Translations under genes and position numbers: made by a program
Shown: positions 1 through 9,108 of the stretch, piece by piece
Layout of the letters: each line of letters starts with the position of its first letter
Position numbering within the stretch: the first letter of the stretch is position 1
The notes under the pieces: model-generated
Told to the model about the DNA's origin: nothing
Database searches by the model: none
Seen by the model: only the letters and a program-made list of their open reading frames with translations
NCBI RefSeq assembly: GCF_021462825.1
Contig: NZ_JAKEEB010000002.1
Coordinates: forward strand, 62,001 to 126,000
Direction of reading: 5' to 3'
Length of the DNA stretch: 64,000 nucleotides
DNA from: Streptomyces glomeratus
Lineage (GTDB): Bacteria > Actinomycetota > Actinomycetes > Streptomycetales > Streptomycetaceae

Positions 1-1546
1 TGGCCGTGGCCTTCTCGATGTCGTTCGCGGCACCCGTGGTCGGGTCGTGGAAGACGAGCTCCTCGGCCGCGCGGCCGCCCAGCATGTAGGCCAGCTGGTC
101 CAGCATCTCGTTGCGGGTCGTGGAGTACTTGTCCTCGTCCGGGAGCACCATCGTGTAGCCCAGCGCGCGGCCGCGGGACAGGATCGTGATCTTGTGGACC
201 GGGTCGGAGTTCGGCGAGGCCGCCGCGACCAGGGCGTGGCCGCCCTCGTGGTACGCGGTGATCTTCTTCTCCTTGTCCGACATGATCCGGGTCCGCTTCT
301 GCGGTCCCGCGACCACGCGGTCGATCGCCTCGTCCAGCATCTGGTTGTCGATCAGCTTGCGGTCGCTGCGGGCCGTGAGCAGGGCCGCCTCGTTCAGCAC
401 GTTCGACAGGTCGGCACCGGTGAAGCCGGGGGTGCGGCGGGCGACGGCCGACAGATCGACGTCCGGAGCGACCGGCTTGCCCTTCTGGTGGACCTTGAGG
501 ATCTCCAGACGGCCCTGCATGTCCGGGCGGTCGACCGCGATCTGGCGGTCGAAGCGGCCGGGCCGCAGGAGGGCCGGGTCGAGGATGTCCGGGCGGTTCG
601 TGGCGGCGATAAGGATCACGCCGCCCTTCACGTCGAAGCCGTCCATCTCGACGAGCAGCTGGTTCAGGGTCTGCTCGCGCTCGTCGTGACCGCCGCCGAG
701 ACCGGCGCCGCGGTGGCGGCCGACCGCGTCGATCTCGTCGACGAAGACGATCGCCGGGGCGTTCGCCTTGGCCTGCTCGAACAGGTCACGGACCCGGGAG
801 GCACCGACACCGACGAACATCTCGACGAAGTCGGAACCGGAGATCGAGTAGAAGGGGACGCCCGCCTCGCCGGCGACGGCACGCGCCAGCAGCGTCTTGC
901 CCGTACCGGGGGGCCCGTAGAGGAGCACACCCTTGGGGATCTTGGCGCCCACGGCCTGGAACTTGGCCGGCTCCTGGAGGAACTCCTTGATCTCCTGGAG
1001 TTCCTCGACGGCCTCGTCCGCGCCCGCGACGTCCGCGAAGGTCGTCTTCGGGGTGTCCTTGGTGATGAGCTTCGCCTTGGACTTCCCGAAGTTCATCACC
1101 CGGGAGCCGCCGCCCTGCATCTGGTTCATCAGGAACAGGAAGACGACCACGATGAGGACGAAGGGCAGAAGCGAGAGCAGGATCCCGACGAACGGGTTCT
1201 GCTTGGACGGCGAGACCGTGTAGCCGTCCGGGATCTGCTTGGTCTGGAACTTGTCCTGCAGGGTGTTGGCCAGGGTCACGCCCTGGTTGCCGATGTAGCT
1301 CGCCTGGATCTTGGAGCTGCCCTCGACCTTGACGCCGTCCTTGAGCGAGACCTTGATGATCTGCTCGTCGCCGGTGGTCAGCTTGGCCTGCTGGACCTTG
1401 TTTTCATTGATCGCCGCAACGACCTGGCCGGTGTCCACCGTCTTGTAGCCGCCGGAAGAGCCGACGACCTGCATCAAAACGACCACGGCAAGGACGGCCA
1501 GCACGATCCACATGACCGGCCCACGGAAGTATCGCTTCACGTCCAT
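1..1546 (-). CDS. ftsH: ATP-dependent zinc metalloprotease FtsH (C-terminal part outside window)
   Basis: Membrane-anchored AAA+ protease that degrades misfolded and regulatory membrane proteins. The visible part runs from an N-terminal membrane segment (after [10 protein letters not shown]), through an extracytoplasmic loop and a second membrane segment, into the AAA domain. That domain shows Walker A GPPGTGKT near residue 210, Walker B with VDEIDA near 267, and the second region of homology with RPGRFDRQ near 325. The zinc site HEGGH is near 432. The gene runs off the left edge shortly after this motif. The start at 1546 matches the family N-terminus as I know it; an in-frame ATG at 1582 would add 12 residues. 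No clear ribosome binding site decides between them. Confidence 0.96.
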   Translation of the reverse strand, partial: MDVKRYFRGPVMWIVLAVLAVVVLMQVVGSSGGYKTVDTGQVVAAINENKVQQAKLTTGDEQIIKVSLKDGVKVEGSSKIQASYIGNQGVTLANTLQDKFQTKQIPDGYTVSPSKQNPFVGILLSLLPFVLIVVVFLFLMNQMQGGGSRVMNFGKSKAKLITKDTPKTTFADVAGADEAVEELQEIKEFLQEPAKFQAVGAKIPKGVLLYGPPGTGKTLLARAVAGEAGVPFYSISGSDFVEMFVGVGASRVRDLFEQAKANAPAIVFVDEIDAVGRHRGAGLGGGHDEREQTLNQLLVEMDGFDVKGGVILIAATNRPDILDPALLRPGRFDRQIAVDRPDMQGRLEILKVHQKGKPVAPDVDLSAVARRTPGFTGADLSNVLNEAALLTARSDRKLIDNQMLDEAIDRVVAGPQKRTRIMSDKEKKITAYHEGGHALVAAASPNSDPVHKITILSRGRALGYTMVLPDEDKYSTTRNEMLDQLAYMLGGRAAEELVFHDPTTGAANDIEKATA

Positions 1547-1767
1547 CCATACGGAGCGGTGCCGCCCCGTCCCTCCTGCCATAGTGAGTTTGATAAAGAC
1601 AGTTCTTCTGACGGTACCCCAGGATTGTCACCCGCAGCCGCGGGGACCGCTGGCAATACCGTCCATGCATGCTCCAACGGCGCGAGACCCGCTGGGGTTC
1701 CCGAACGTCCTGAAACAGCCCGGACCTCGGGTTCGGCCGCCGTCGCCGGCGGCCGGACCGCTGAGGC

Positions 1768-2331
1768 TCAGCCGCCGTAGACGTGGGGGGCGAGCGTACC
1801 GACGAACGGCAAGTTGCGGTACTTCTCCGCGTAGTCGAGGCCGTAGCCCACGACGAACTCGTTCGGGATGTCGAAGCCGACCCACTCGACGTCGATCGCG
1901 ACCTTGGCCGCCTCCGGCTTGCGCAGCAGCGTGCACACCTTCAGGGAGGCGGGCTCGCGGGAGCCGAGGTTGGAGATCAGCCAGGACAGCGTCAGGCCGG
2001 AGTCGATGATGTCCTCGACGATCAGGACGTGCTTGCCCTTGATGTCGGTGTCGAGGTCCTTGAGGATCCGCACGACGCCGGAGGACTGGGTGCCCGCGCC
2101 GTAGGAGGACACGGCCATCCAGTCCATGGTGACGGGGGTGGACAGGGCCCGGGCGAGGTCGGCCATGACCATCACCGCACCCTTGAGGACACCGACGATC
2201 AGCAGGTCCTTGCCCGCGTACTCCGCGTCGATCTTCGCGGCCAGCTCGGCCAGCTTCGCGTCGATCTCTTCTTTGGTGATGAGCACCTGCTTGAGGTCGG
2301 CACCCATGTCTTTCGCGTCCACCCGCATCAC
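1768..2331 (-). CDS. hpt: Hypoxanthine phosphoribosyltransferase
   Basis: Purine salvage enzyme converting hypoxanthine or guanine with PRPP to IMP or GMP in the cytoplasm. The 187-residue protein has the usual family length. The PRPP-binding loop is clear ([14 protein letters not shown], about residues 100-113), as are the GVLKGA segment near residue 48 and the C-terminal [14 protein letters not shown] segment. It begins at a GTG directly followed by ATG, so the start may be either codon. It lies between tilS upstream and ftsH downstream on the same strand, the common actinobacterial and firmicute order tilS-hpt-ftsH. Confidence 0.97.
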   Translation of the reverse strand: MMRVDAKDMGADLKQVLITKEEIDAKLAELAAKIDAEYAGKDLLIVGVLKGAVMVMADLARALSTPVTMDWMAVSSYGAGTQSSGVVRILKDLDTDIKGKHVLIVEDIIDSGLTLSWLISNLGSREPASLKVCTLLRKPEAAKVAIDVEWVGFDIPNEFVVGYGLDYAEKYRNLPFVGTLAPHVYGG

Positions 2332-2555
2332 TTTCGGTCGTCCCGCCGCTTTGACTGCCGCTCGCCTTCGGGGCGCCTGTGCCGCTGCGGACGGTCACCC
2401 GTCCGCGGACACCCGCGCGGGGTAGCCGCAACGACTACAGCCCTCGCGGCCGGTGTCCCTGTCCCTCGCGACAGCGGCACGCCCTTCGGCTCGCTCGCGC
2501 AGCTGACCGGTCCCTCCGGAAGGGGTGACCGGGCGCCTCCCGAAGGGGGCGCGTT

Positions 2556-3587
2556 TCAGCCTTGCCGAATCACCAGTCTGCCACCCTGACGCTGGGCGAC
2601 GACTTTGCCCGGAAGATTGATGGCTCCCTGGCCGCGCCAGCCGGTGATCAGACGGTCCACTTCCTCGATGTGGCGGGCGAAGAGAGAACCGGCCGGAGCG
2701 CCCGCCTCGATGGCGGCGCGCCGCAGGATCCTGCGGCGCACGGCGGGGGGCAGGGCGTAGAGCTTCGCGCACTCCAGGAGGCCGCGGGCGTCGCGGACGG
2801 AGGTCTCGGCCTGGCCAGCCCAGGCGTCGAGGGCGTCGGCGTCGTCGCGGGAGAGCTGGGCCGTGCGGGCGAGGGCTTCGACGACGCCCTTGCCGAGCGC
2901 CTTCTCCAGGGCGGGCAGACCCTCGTGGCGGAGCCGGGAGCGGGTGTACGCGGGGTCGGCGTTGTGGGGGTCGTCCCAGACGGGCAGCGACTGGACCATG
3001 CAGGCCTTGCGGGCCGTCTGCCGGTCGATGTGGAGGAAGGGGCGGCGATAGCGGCCGCCGGCCCCCGAGACCGCGGCCATGCCCGACAGGGAGCGGATGC
3101 CGGAGCCGCGGGCGAGGCCGAGCAGGACGGTTTCGGCCTGGTCGTCGCGGGTGTGCCCGAGGAGGACCGCGGTGGCGCCGTAGCGCTCGGCGGCGGCGTC
3201 CAGGGCTGCGTAGCGCGCGTCACGGGCGGCGGCTTCGGGGCCTCCGGCGCGGCCGACGCTCACCGCGACGGAGGCGACCGGATCGAGACCCAATTCACTC
3301 AGGCGTTCGACGACCTCGTCGGCACGCTGATCGGAGCCGGTCTGGAGGCCGTGGTCGATCGTGATGCCGCCGGCCCGGATGCCGAGCTTGGGGGCCTCGA
3401 AGGCGAGCGCGGAGGCGAGCGCCATAGAGTCGGCGCCGCCCGAGCATGCGACGAACACGAGCGGCGGGGAGAGACGCTCGTGGGAGGGGAAGTCGCTGTT
3501 CGGTTCGGTGGTCTGCTCGGTGAGGATGTCGTGGAGGACGCGGCGAACCGCCAGGCGTATCGCCGCGACCGCAGGATGGGGACCCAT
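2556..3587 (-). CDS. tilS: tRNA(Ile)-lysidine synthetase TilS
   Basis: Converts C34 of the CAU-anticodon tRNA-Ile to lysidine with ATP and lysine, giving AUA decoding. The PP-loop ATPase motif SGGADS lies near residue 50, followed by the family segments [20 protein letters not shown] and RPFL. Length is 343 residues, matching the short actinobacterial form. The start lies in a [15 protein letters not shown] context typical of actinobacterial TilS. It is first in the tilS-hpt-ftsH run, with 224 bp between it and hpt in which I see no gene. Confidence 0.95.
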   Translation of the reverse strand: MGPHPAVAAIRLAVRRVLHDILTEQTTEPNSDFPSHERLSPPLVFVACSGGADSMALASALAFEAPKLGIRAGGITIDHGLQTGSDQRADEVVERLSELGLDPVASVAVSVGRAGGPEAAARDARYAALDAAAERYGATAVLLGHTRDDQAETVLLGLARGSGIRSLSGMAAVSGAGGRYRRPFLHIDRQTARKACMVQSLPVWDDPHNADPAYTRSRLRHEGLPALEKALGKGVVEALARTAQLSRDDADALDAWAGQAETSVRDARGLLECAKLYALPPAVRRRILRRAAIEAGAPAGSLFARHIEEVDRLITGWRGQGAINLPGKVVAQRQGGRLVIRQG

Positions 3588-3780
3588 GTCCGGTTCCCTT
3601 CATGAAGTTGTCGGGGGGTGAGCCCGAATGCTGGTCACTCAGAGTGTGTAGATGGTGACAGAAACGGGCCGTTCCCCGAGCATTGCACGCCTACCCATGG
3701 CTCACGGTCCCTCGGACGAGTGATTGGCGGGGCGTTCACCTGCCGACGGCCGGATTCGTGTCACACCGCTCACTGGGGGC

Positions 3781-4914
3781 TCACGACCCCGCCCTCCGGT
3801 GCACCCGTGCGATCCAGTCCGCCGGTTTGGCGATCTCCGCCTTGGTGGGGAGCGTGTTGGGGGAGGTCCACACCCGGTTGAAGCCCTCCATGCCGACCTG
3901 CTCGACGACCGCCCGCACGAAGCGCTCGCCGTCACGGTATTGCCTGAGCTTGGCGTCCAGGCCGAGCAGCTTGCGCAGGGCGAGGTCGAGACGGGAGGCG
4001 CCCCGGGCGCGGCGCTGCTGGAACTTCTCCCGGATCTCGGAGACGGACGGGACGACAGCCGGGCCCACGCCGTCCATCACGAAGTCCGCGTGACCCTCCA
4101 GGAGGGACATCACCGCGGTCAGCCGACCGAGGATCTCCCGCTGGGCGGGCGTCTGGACGAGTTCCACGAACGAGTGACCGTCGTCGCCCTCCTCGCCCTC
4201 CGCGCGGCCTCCGGCGAGTGACTGGACCGCCTCCCTGACGCGCTCCAGGACCGTCATGGGATCGAGTTCCGTCTCCGCCAGGAAGGACTGGATTTCGCCC
4301 TCGAGGTGATCCCGCAGCCAGGGCACCGCGGTGAACTGCGTGCGGTGGGTCTCCTCGTGCAGACACACCCACAGGCGGAAGTCGTGGGGCTGGACGTCCA
4401 GTTCCCGCTCCACGTGCACGATGTTCGGCGCGACCAGCAGGAGACGGCCGCCGCCGTTCTCGCCCGCGGGCAGTTCGCGGGTGGCCGGGGCGAAGGTCTC
4501 GTACTGGCCGAGGACCCGGGAGGACAGGAACGACAGCAGCATGCCCAGCTCCACGCCGGTGACCTTGCCGCCGACGGCGCCGAGGACGACCCCGCCGGGG
4601 GTGCTCCCGCGCCGCTGCTCCATCTTGCCGAGGAGGGGTTTGAGGATCTCCCGGAATCCGGCGACGTTCGCCCGCACCCAGCCGGGCCGGTCGACGACGA
4701 GGACGGGGGTGTCGTGCACGCCCTCTTCGCCCATACGAGTAAAGCCCCGGACATGTTCCTCCGAGGCCTTCGCGTGCCGGCGCAGCTCCGCGACGATGGC
4801 GCGGGCCTCGTCGCGGCTCACCTCGGGGCCCGGCCGCACGAGCCGGGTCGCGGTCGCCACCGCGAGATTCCAGTCCACCATCCCAGGAGATCCGGCACCA
4901 CCGATGCTCGTCAT
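3781..4914 (-). CDS. Zinc-dependent metalloprotease, DUF2342 family
   Basis: A 377-residue protein of the actinobacterial family sometimes labelled 'coenzyme F420 biosynthesis associated', whose physiological role is not established. The zinc-binding HEETH lies about residues 180-185 (WVCLHEETHRTQF). Conserved flanking segments include VDWNLAVATATRLVRPGPEVS at the N-terminus and EGHADFVMDGVGP near residue 280. No signal peptide is seen, so it is probably cytoplasmic. It lies between dacB and tilS on the same strand, an arrangement I recall from other Streptomyces. The protease assignment rests on the HExxH motif and family membership only. Confidence 0.88.
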   Translation of the reverse strand: MTSIGGAGSPGMVDWNLAVATATRLVRPGPEVSRDEARAIVAELRRHAKASEEHVRGFTRMGEEGVHDTPVLVVDRPGWVRANVAGFREILKPLLGKMEQRRGSTPGGVVLGAVGGKVTGVELGMLLSFLSSRVLGQYETFAPATRELPAGENGGGRLLLVAPNIVHVERELDVQPHDFRLWVCLHEETHRTQFTAVPWLRDHLEGEIQSFLAETELDPMTVLERVREAVQSLAGGRAEGEEGDDGHSFVELVQTPAQREILGRLTAVMSLLEGHADFVMDGVGPAVVPSVSEIREKFQQRRARGASRLDLALRKLLGLDAKLRQYRDGERFVRAVVEQVGMEGFNRVWTSPNTLPTKAEIAKPADWIARVHRRAGS

Positions 4915-4974
4915 GCGTCAACGGTACGTGAGCTCCGCCGCTCGGGGCAGGGCAGCGCGGTGCCCCGCCGTGCG

Positions 4975-6633
4975 CTACCGGCAGCCGCAGCCCGCCAGGA
5001 CCGCCGCCGTGCGGTCCAGGGCGGCCCGGGCGGTCGTCTGGTCCATCGAGCCGTCCGTCAGGAAGGCGAAGGCCAGCAGCCGGCCGTCCGCGTCGACCAC
5101 CGTCCCGGCGAGGGTGTTGACGCCGGTCAGCGAGCCCGTCTTGGCGCGCACCAGGCCGATGCCCGAGCGTTCGGCCGCGTCCTCGTAGCGGTCGCTGAGG
5201 GTGCCCGTGAAGCCGGCCACCGGCAGCCCCGTGAGGACAGGGCGGAGTTCGGGGTGGGACGGGGAGCCGGCGGCGGCCAGCAGGGCTGTCAGCAGGTTGG
5301 CGCTGAGCCTGTCGTCGCGGTTCAGCCCGCTGCCGTCGTGGAACCGTGCGCCGGCGAGCGGGAGTCCGAGCCTCTTCAGCTGGGCGCCGATCGCGGCCGC
5401 GCCCCCGTCGAAGCTCGGCCGGCCGCCGGTGGCCAGGGCGGTCTGGCGGGCGAGGGCCTCGGCGATGTCGTTGTCGCTGTTGGTGAGCATCCGCTCGACC
5501 ACCGCGGACAGCGGCGGTGACTGGACGGAGGCGAGGGTCTCGGCGTGCGGTGTGGCCTTGGTCGCGGGGGCGTCGGGGGCCGAGGTCTTGATGCCACGGT
5601 CGCTCAGCAGTCCGCCGAACGTGCGGGCCGCGTCCGCCGCCGGGTCCGTGCTGCGGTCCGCCGGCCCGCTGGTGGAGTCGTCCCCGCGACCCTCGTCGGC
5701 CATCAGCGCGGTGACCGGGGCGAGGTTGGGGTTGACCCCGATCGGGTGCAGCGGGTCGCCCGTGAACAGGGAGGCGTCGTACGCGAGCGTCACCGAGGTC
5801 AGACGGCGCTTCTTCAGGGCGGCGGCGGTGCTGTCGGCGAGCGTGCGCAGGCTCGCCCAGCCGTCGGCCCGTGCGTGGGCCGTCAGCGTGGGGTCGCCCC
5901 CTCCGACCAGGACGAGCCTGCCGGTGCCGGGCTCGAGCACCGTGCGGGTGGTGAAACGGTGGTCGGTGCCGACCGCGGAGAGCACGGCCACAGCGGTGGC
6001 GATCTTGGTGGTGGAGGCGGGGGTCAGCGCGTCGTCCGCGCTCTTGCCGTACAGGCGCCTGCCGGTCGCGACGTCGACGACGGAGGCGGTGCGCCGGGAA
6101 CCGAGGGAGGCGTCCTCGAGGAGCTTGTCGAGGGTGGCGGCCAGGGTCCGTACCACCGGCGCCGACTTGGTCGTCGTGACGCCGCCGACACCCGCCAGCA
6201 CGGGCGCGGCGCTCGGCGCGGGCGCCGGTGCTTCCGCCGCCGCGCCGGCGCCACGCCCGTGATCTGTGCCACCCTCCTGGCCCCACGCTGCGGCCCGGTC
6301 ACGCTCGGCCGTACGCTGACCGGAGGAGTCCCAGGGACCGGCGGCGGTCGCGGCCCCTGCCGCGAGCGCCAGGCCCAAGACGGCGGCCACGGCCGCCAGC
6401 TGCGGGGTGGTGAGCCCCCCGGCGCGCGGGCGCGCGAGCTGCGCGACCCGTGTGACGTGCGGCTTCACCGCTCCGGTGAGCCCTGCCACGCGTGGTCTCA
6501 CGGCCTCGGCGACCCGCCGCGCGCGGGATCGTACGGCCGGGGCCATACGAGCAAGGCGCGGCTTCACGGCCTGCGCAACCCGCGCCAGACGCGGTCTCGC
6601 GGCCCGCCAGGCCCTCAGCTCCGGCACGACCAC
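4975..6633 (-). CDS. dacB: D-alanyl-D-alanine carboxypeptidase / PBP4-type (peptidase S13)
   Basis: Low-molecular-weight penicillin-binding protein that trims peptidoglycan stem peptides outside the membrane. All three active-site motifs are visible: STTK near residue 208, SDN near 388 and KTG near 498. The membrane anchor is about residues 78-97. Before it lies a cytoplasmic stretch of roughly 70 residues made of six 11-residue basic units such as KPRLARMAPAV and RPRVAGLTGAV, which is not part of the enzyme domain. The gene diverges from ppa with about 80 bp between. The start at 6633 is uncertain because the repeat region contains alternative GTG codons. Confidence 0.93.
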   Translation of the reverse strand: MVVPELRAWRAARPRLARVAQAVKPRLARMAPAVRSRARRVAEAVRPRVAGLTGAVKPHVTRVAQLARPRAGGLTTPQLAAVAAVLGLALAAGAATAAGPWDSSGQRTAERDRAAAWGQEGGTDHGRGAGAAAEAPAPAPSAAPVLAGVGGVTTTKSAPVVRTLAATLDKLLEDASLGSRRTASVVDVATGRRLYGKSADDALTPASTTKIATAVAVLSAVGTDHRFTTRTVLEPGTGRLVLVGGGDPTLTAHARADGWASLRTLADSTAAALKKRRLTSVTLAYDASLFTGDPLHPIGVNPNLAPVTALMADEGRGDDSTSGPADRSTDPAADAARTFGGLLSDRGIKTSAPDAPATKATPHAETLASVQSPPLSAVVERMLTNSDNDIAEALARQTALATGGRPSFDGGAAAIGAQLKRLGLPLAGARFHDGSGLNRDDRLSANLLTALLAAAGSPSHPELRPVLTGLPVAGFTGTLSDRYEDAAERSGIGLVRAKTGSLTGVNTLAGTVVDADGRLLAFAFLTDGSMDQTTARAALDRTAAVLAGCGCR

Positions 6634-6712
6634 CAGCCCCTTTCGCGATCACACACCTGCGTGAGGGACACTTAACCACCAGAACTATGTGCTGATCATG
6701 GAGGAGCCACCG

Positions 6713-7204
6713 GTGGAGTTCGACGTCACGATCGAGATCCCGAAGGGTTCGCGGAACAAGTACGAGGTGGACCACGAGACCGGTCGTATTCGCCTGGACC
6801 GTCGACTTTTCACCTCGACCAGCTACCCGGCCGACTACGGCTTCGTCGAGAACACCCTCGGCGAGGACGGCGACCCGCTGGACGCGCTGGTCATCCTTGA
6901 GGAGCCGACCTTCCCGGGCTGCCTCATCAAGTGCCGTGCCATCGGCATGTTCCGGATGACGGACGAGGCCGGCGGCGACGACAAGCTGCTGTGCGTGCCG
7001 GCGTCCGACCCGCGCGTGGAGCACCTGCGGGACATCCACCACGTCTCCGAGTTCGACCGCCTGGAGATCCAGCACTTCTTCGAGGTCTACAAGGACCTGG
7101 AGCCCGGCAAGTCCGTCGAGGGTGCCAACTGGGTGGGCCGTTCGGACGCGGAGGCCGAGATCGAGCGTTCCTACAAGCGCTTCAAGGAGCACGGCGGCCA
7201 CTGA
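6713..7204 (+). CDS. ppa: Inorganic pyrophosphatase (family I)
   Basis: Soluble enzyme hydrolysing pyrophosphate to phosphate, pulling biosynthetic reactions forward. The 163-residue protein has the family I signature [20 protein letters not shown] and the metal-binding acidic residues DxDPLD and DKLL. I chose the GTG at 6713 because GGAGGAG lies at about 6700-6706, an ideal ribosome binding site, and the protein then begins with the conserved [18 protein letters not shown]. An ATG at 6698 or the GTG at 6689 would add a few non-conserved residues. A hairpin follows the stop codon. A membrane pyrophosphatase (hppA) occurs later in the window. Confidence 0.97.
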   Translation: MEFDVTIEIPKGSRNKYEVDHETGRIRLDRRLFTSTSYPADYGFVENTLGEDGDPLDALVILEEPTFPGCLIKCRAIGMFRMTDEAGGDDKLLCVPASDPRVEHLRDIHHVSEFDRLEIQHFFEVYKDLEPGKSVEGANWVGRSDAEAEIERSYKRFKEHGGH

Positions 7205-7220
7205 CCCTGCTGTCGACCGG

Positions 7221-7255
7221 CGGGCCGCGTGATCCCCACGGGGTGACGCGGCCCG
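7221..7255 (+). terminator. Hairpin terminator after ppa
   Basis: Perfect 10-bp arms CGGGCCGCGT / ACGCGGCCCG enclose a 15-nt loop, starting 16 bp after the ppa stop codon. There is no strong T tract, which is usual in Streptomyces. It separates ppa from the exporter gene downstream. Confidence 0.7.
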
Positions 7256-7295
7256 TTCGCGTACCGGTGCGCATACTGAGGCGTATCGGAGGTAC

Positions 7296-9098
7296 GTGCC
7301 GGACGCAGACATACGAGAGGCAAGAGGGAAGCAGGTGACGGAGCCGGACGCGGAGGACCGCAAGCCGCGGTCGGACGAGGCGAGGAGCGCGTTCGCGCCC
7401 CCGGGACAGGGCGACGAAGACTGCGCGATCACCTCCGAGTTCACCATTCCCCTGGGGCTCGAGCTGCCTGCGGCGGGCACGGCCGATTCCTCGACGACGT
7501 CGGAGTTCGCCATTCCGGAGGGCCTGGAGGTGCCGGCCGCCGGTACGGAGTCCGAGACGACGTCCGAGTTCTCCGTCCCGGACGGGCTCGAGGTCCCGCA
7601 GCCGCCCACGGCGGAGCCGGAGGGCTCGGCGTTCAGCCCGCCGAGCACCTACAGCGTCCGGGACGCCCCGCCCGCCTTCACCCCGCCGTCCGGCATCCCC
7701 GCGGTCCGGCTGACCAAGGAGGCTCCCTGGCAGGATCGTATGCGCACGATGCTGCGCATGCCGGTCGCCGAGCGGCCCGCGCCGGAACCCGTGCAGAAGA
7801 CCGGGGAGACGGGCCCCGCCGTACCGCGCGTGCTCGACCTGACCCTCCGCATCGGCGAACTGCTGCTGGCGGGCGGCGAGGGCGCCGAGGACGTGGAGGC
7901 CGCGATGTTCGCGGTCTGCCGGTCGTACGGGCTGGACCGCTGTGAGCCGACCGTCACCTTCACGCTGCTGTCGGTCTCGTACCAGCCGTCCCTGGTGGAC
8001 GACCCCGTCTCGGCCTCGCGGACGGTACGCCGCCGCGGCACGGACTACACCCGCCTGGCCGCCGTCTTCCGGCTCGTGGACGACCTCAGCGACCCGGAGA
8101 CGGCGATCTCCCTGGAGGAGGCCTACCGCAGGCTCGCCGAGATACGCCGCAACCGGCACCCCTATCCCGGCTGGGCACTGACCGGGGCGAGCGGACTGCT
8201 CGCCGGTGCGGCCTCCATCCTCGTCGGCGGTGACCTCCTGGTCTTCGTCGCCGCCGCGCTCGGCGCGATGCTCGGTGACCGGCTGGCGTGGCTCTGCGCC
8301 GGGCGCGGGCTGCCGGAGTTCTACCAGTTCACGGTGGCCGCGATGCCCCCGGCCGCGATCGGTGTCGCGCTCACGGTGACCCATGTGGACGTGAACGCGT
8401 CGGCGGTGGTCACCGGTGGGCTGTTCGCCCTGCTGCCCGGGCGTGCCCTGGTGGCGGGCGTGCAGGACGGGCTCACCGGCTTCTACATCACCGCGTCGGC
8501 GCGCCTGCTGGAGGTCATGTACTTCTTCGTCGGCATCGTCATGGGCGTCCTGGTGGTCCTGTACTTCGGCGTGAAGCTGGGCACCCAGCTGGACCCGGAC
8601 GCGGCCCTGAACCCCTCCCAGCGGCCGGTGGTGCAGATCATCGCGTCGATGCTGCTGTCCCTGACCTTCGCCGTGCTGCTCCAGCAGGAACGGTCCACCG
8701 TGCTCTGGGTGACCCTCAACGGGGGCGTCGCCTGGGTCGTGTACGGCGCCATGCACTACCCGGGACACATCTCACCGGTCGCCTCCACGGCCGTCGCGGC
8801 CGGTCTGGTGGGTCTGTTCGGGCAGTTGCTGTCGCGCTACCGGTTCGCGTCCGCGCTGCCGTACACCACCGCCGCCATCGGGCCCCTGCTGCCCGGTTCG
8901 GCGACCTACTTCGGGCTGCTGTCGATCGCCCAGAACAACGTCGACAAGGGCTTGGTGTCACTGGCCAAGGCCGCCTCCCTCGCCATGGCCATCGCCATCG
9001 GCGTGAACCTCGGGTCGGAGATCTCCCGGCTGTTCCTGCGGATTCCGGGCGCTTCCGCCGAGGGGCGCCGCGCGGCCAAGCGGACGCGCGGGTTCTGA
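7296..9098 (+). CDS. Threonine/serine exporter family membrane protein (ThrE-like)
   Basis: The C-terminal 430 residues form a ThrE-type domain. A soluble part begins LDLTLRIGELLLAGGEGAEDVEAAM, and then about ten hydrophobic membrane segments follow, starting near residue 290. The family exports threonine and serine or small peptides in Corynebacterium; the substrate here is not known. The N-terminal 140 residues are cytoplasmic and low in complexity, with three copies of a TSEF-x2-P-x-GLE motif spaced 21-22 residues. The start is GTG 7296 after GGAGG, or GTG 7335 after a GAGGGA stretch, 13 codons further in. It converges on dedA with only 10 bp between stop codons. Confidence 0.87.
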   Translation: MPDADIREARGKQVTEPDAEDRKPRSDEARSAFAPPGQGDEDCAITSEFTIPLGLELPAAGTADSSTTSEFAIPEGLEVPAAGTESETTSEFSVPDGLEVPQPPTAEPEGSAFSPPSTYSVRDAPPAFTPPSGIPAVRLTKEAPWQDRMRTMLRMPVAERPAPEPVQKTGETGPAVPRVLDLTLRIGELLLAGGEGAEDVEAAMFAVCRSYGLDRCEPTVTFTLLSVSYQPSLVDDPVSASRTVRRRGTDYTRLAAVFRLVDDLSDPETAISLEEAYRRLAEIRRNRHPYPGWALTGASGLLAGAASILVGGDLLVFVAAALGAMLGDRLAWLCAGRGLPEFYQFTVAAMPPAAIGVALTVTHVDVNASAVVTGGLFALLPGRALVAGVQDGLTGFYITASARLLEVMYFFVGIVMGVLVVLYFGVKLGTQLDPDAALNPSQRPVVQIIASMLLSLTFAVLLQQERSTVLWVTLNGGVAWVVYGAMHYPGHISPVASTAVAAGLVGLFGQLLSRYRFASALPYTTAAIGPLLPGSATYFGLLSIAQNNVDKGLVSLAKAASLAMAIAIGVNLGSEISRLFLRIPGASAEGRRAAKRTRGF

Positions 9099-9108
9099 CG
9101 CGCCCGGA

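Noticed and set aside
3932..4914. F420 biosynthesis enzyme
   Set aside because: The label is by association only; the sequence supports a HExxH metalloprotease fold and no F420 gene is nearby.
3932..6286. A 784-codon minus-strand frame spanning two genes
   Set aside because: It covers both the DUF2342 gene and dacB in another frame, has no domain, and is Arg/Gly/Pro-rich.
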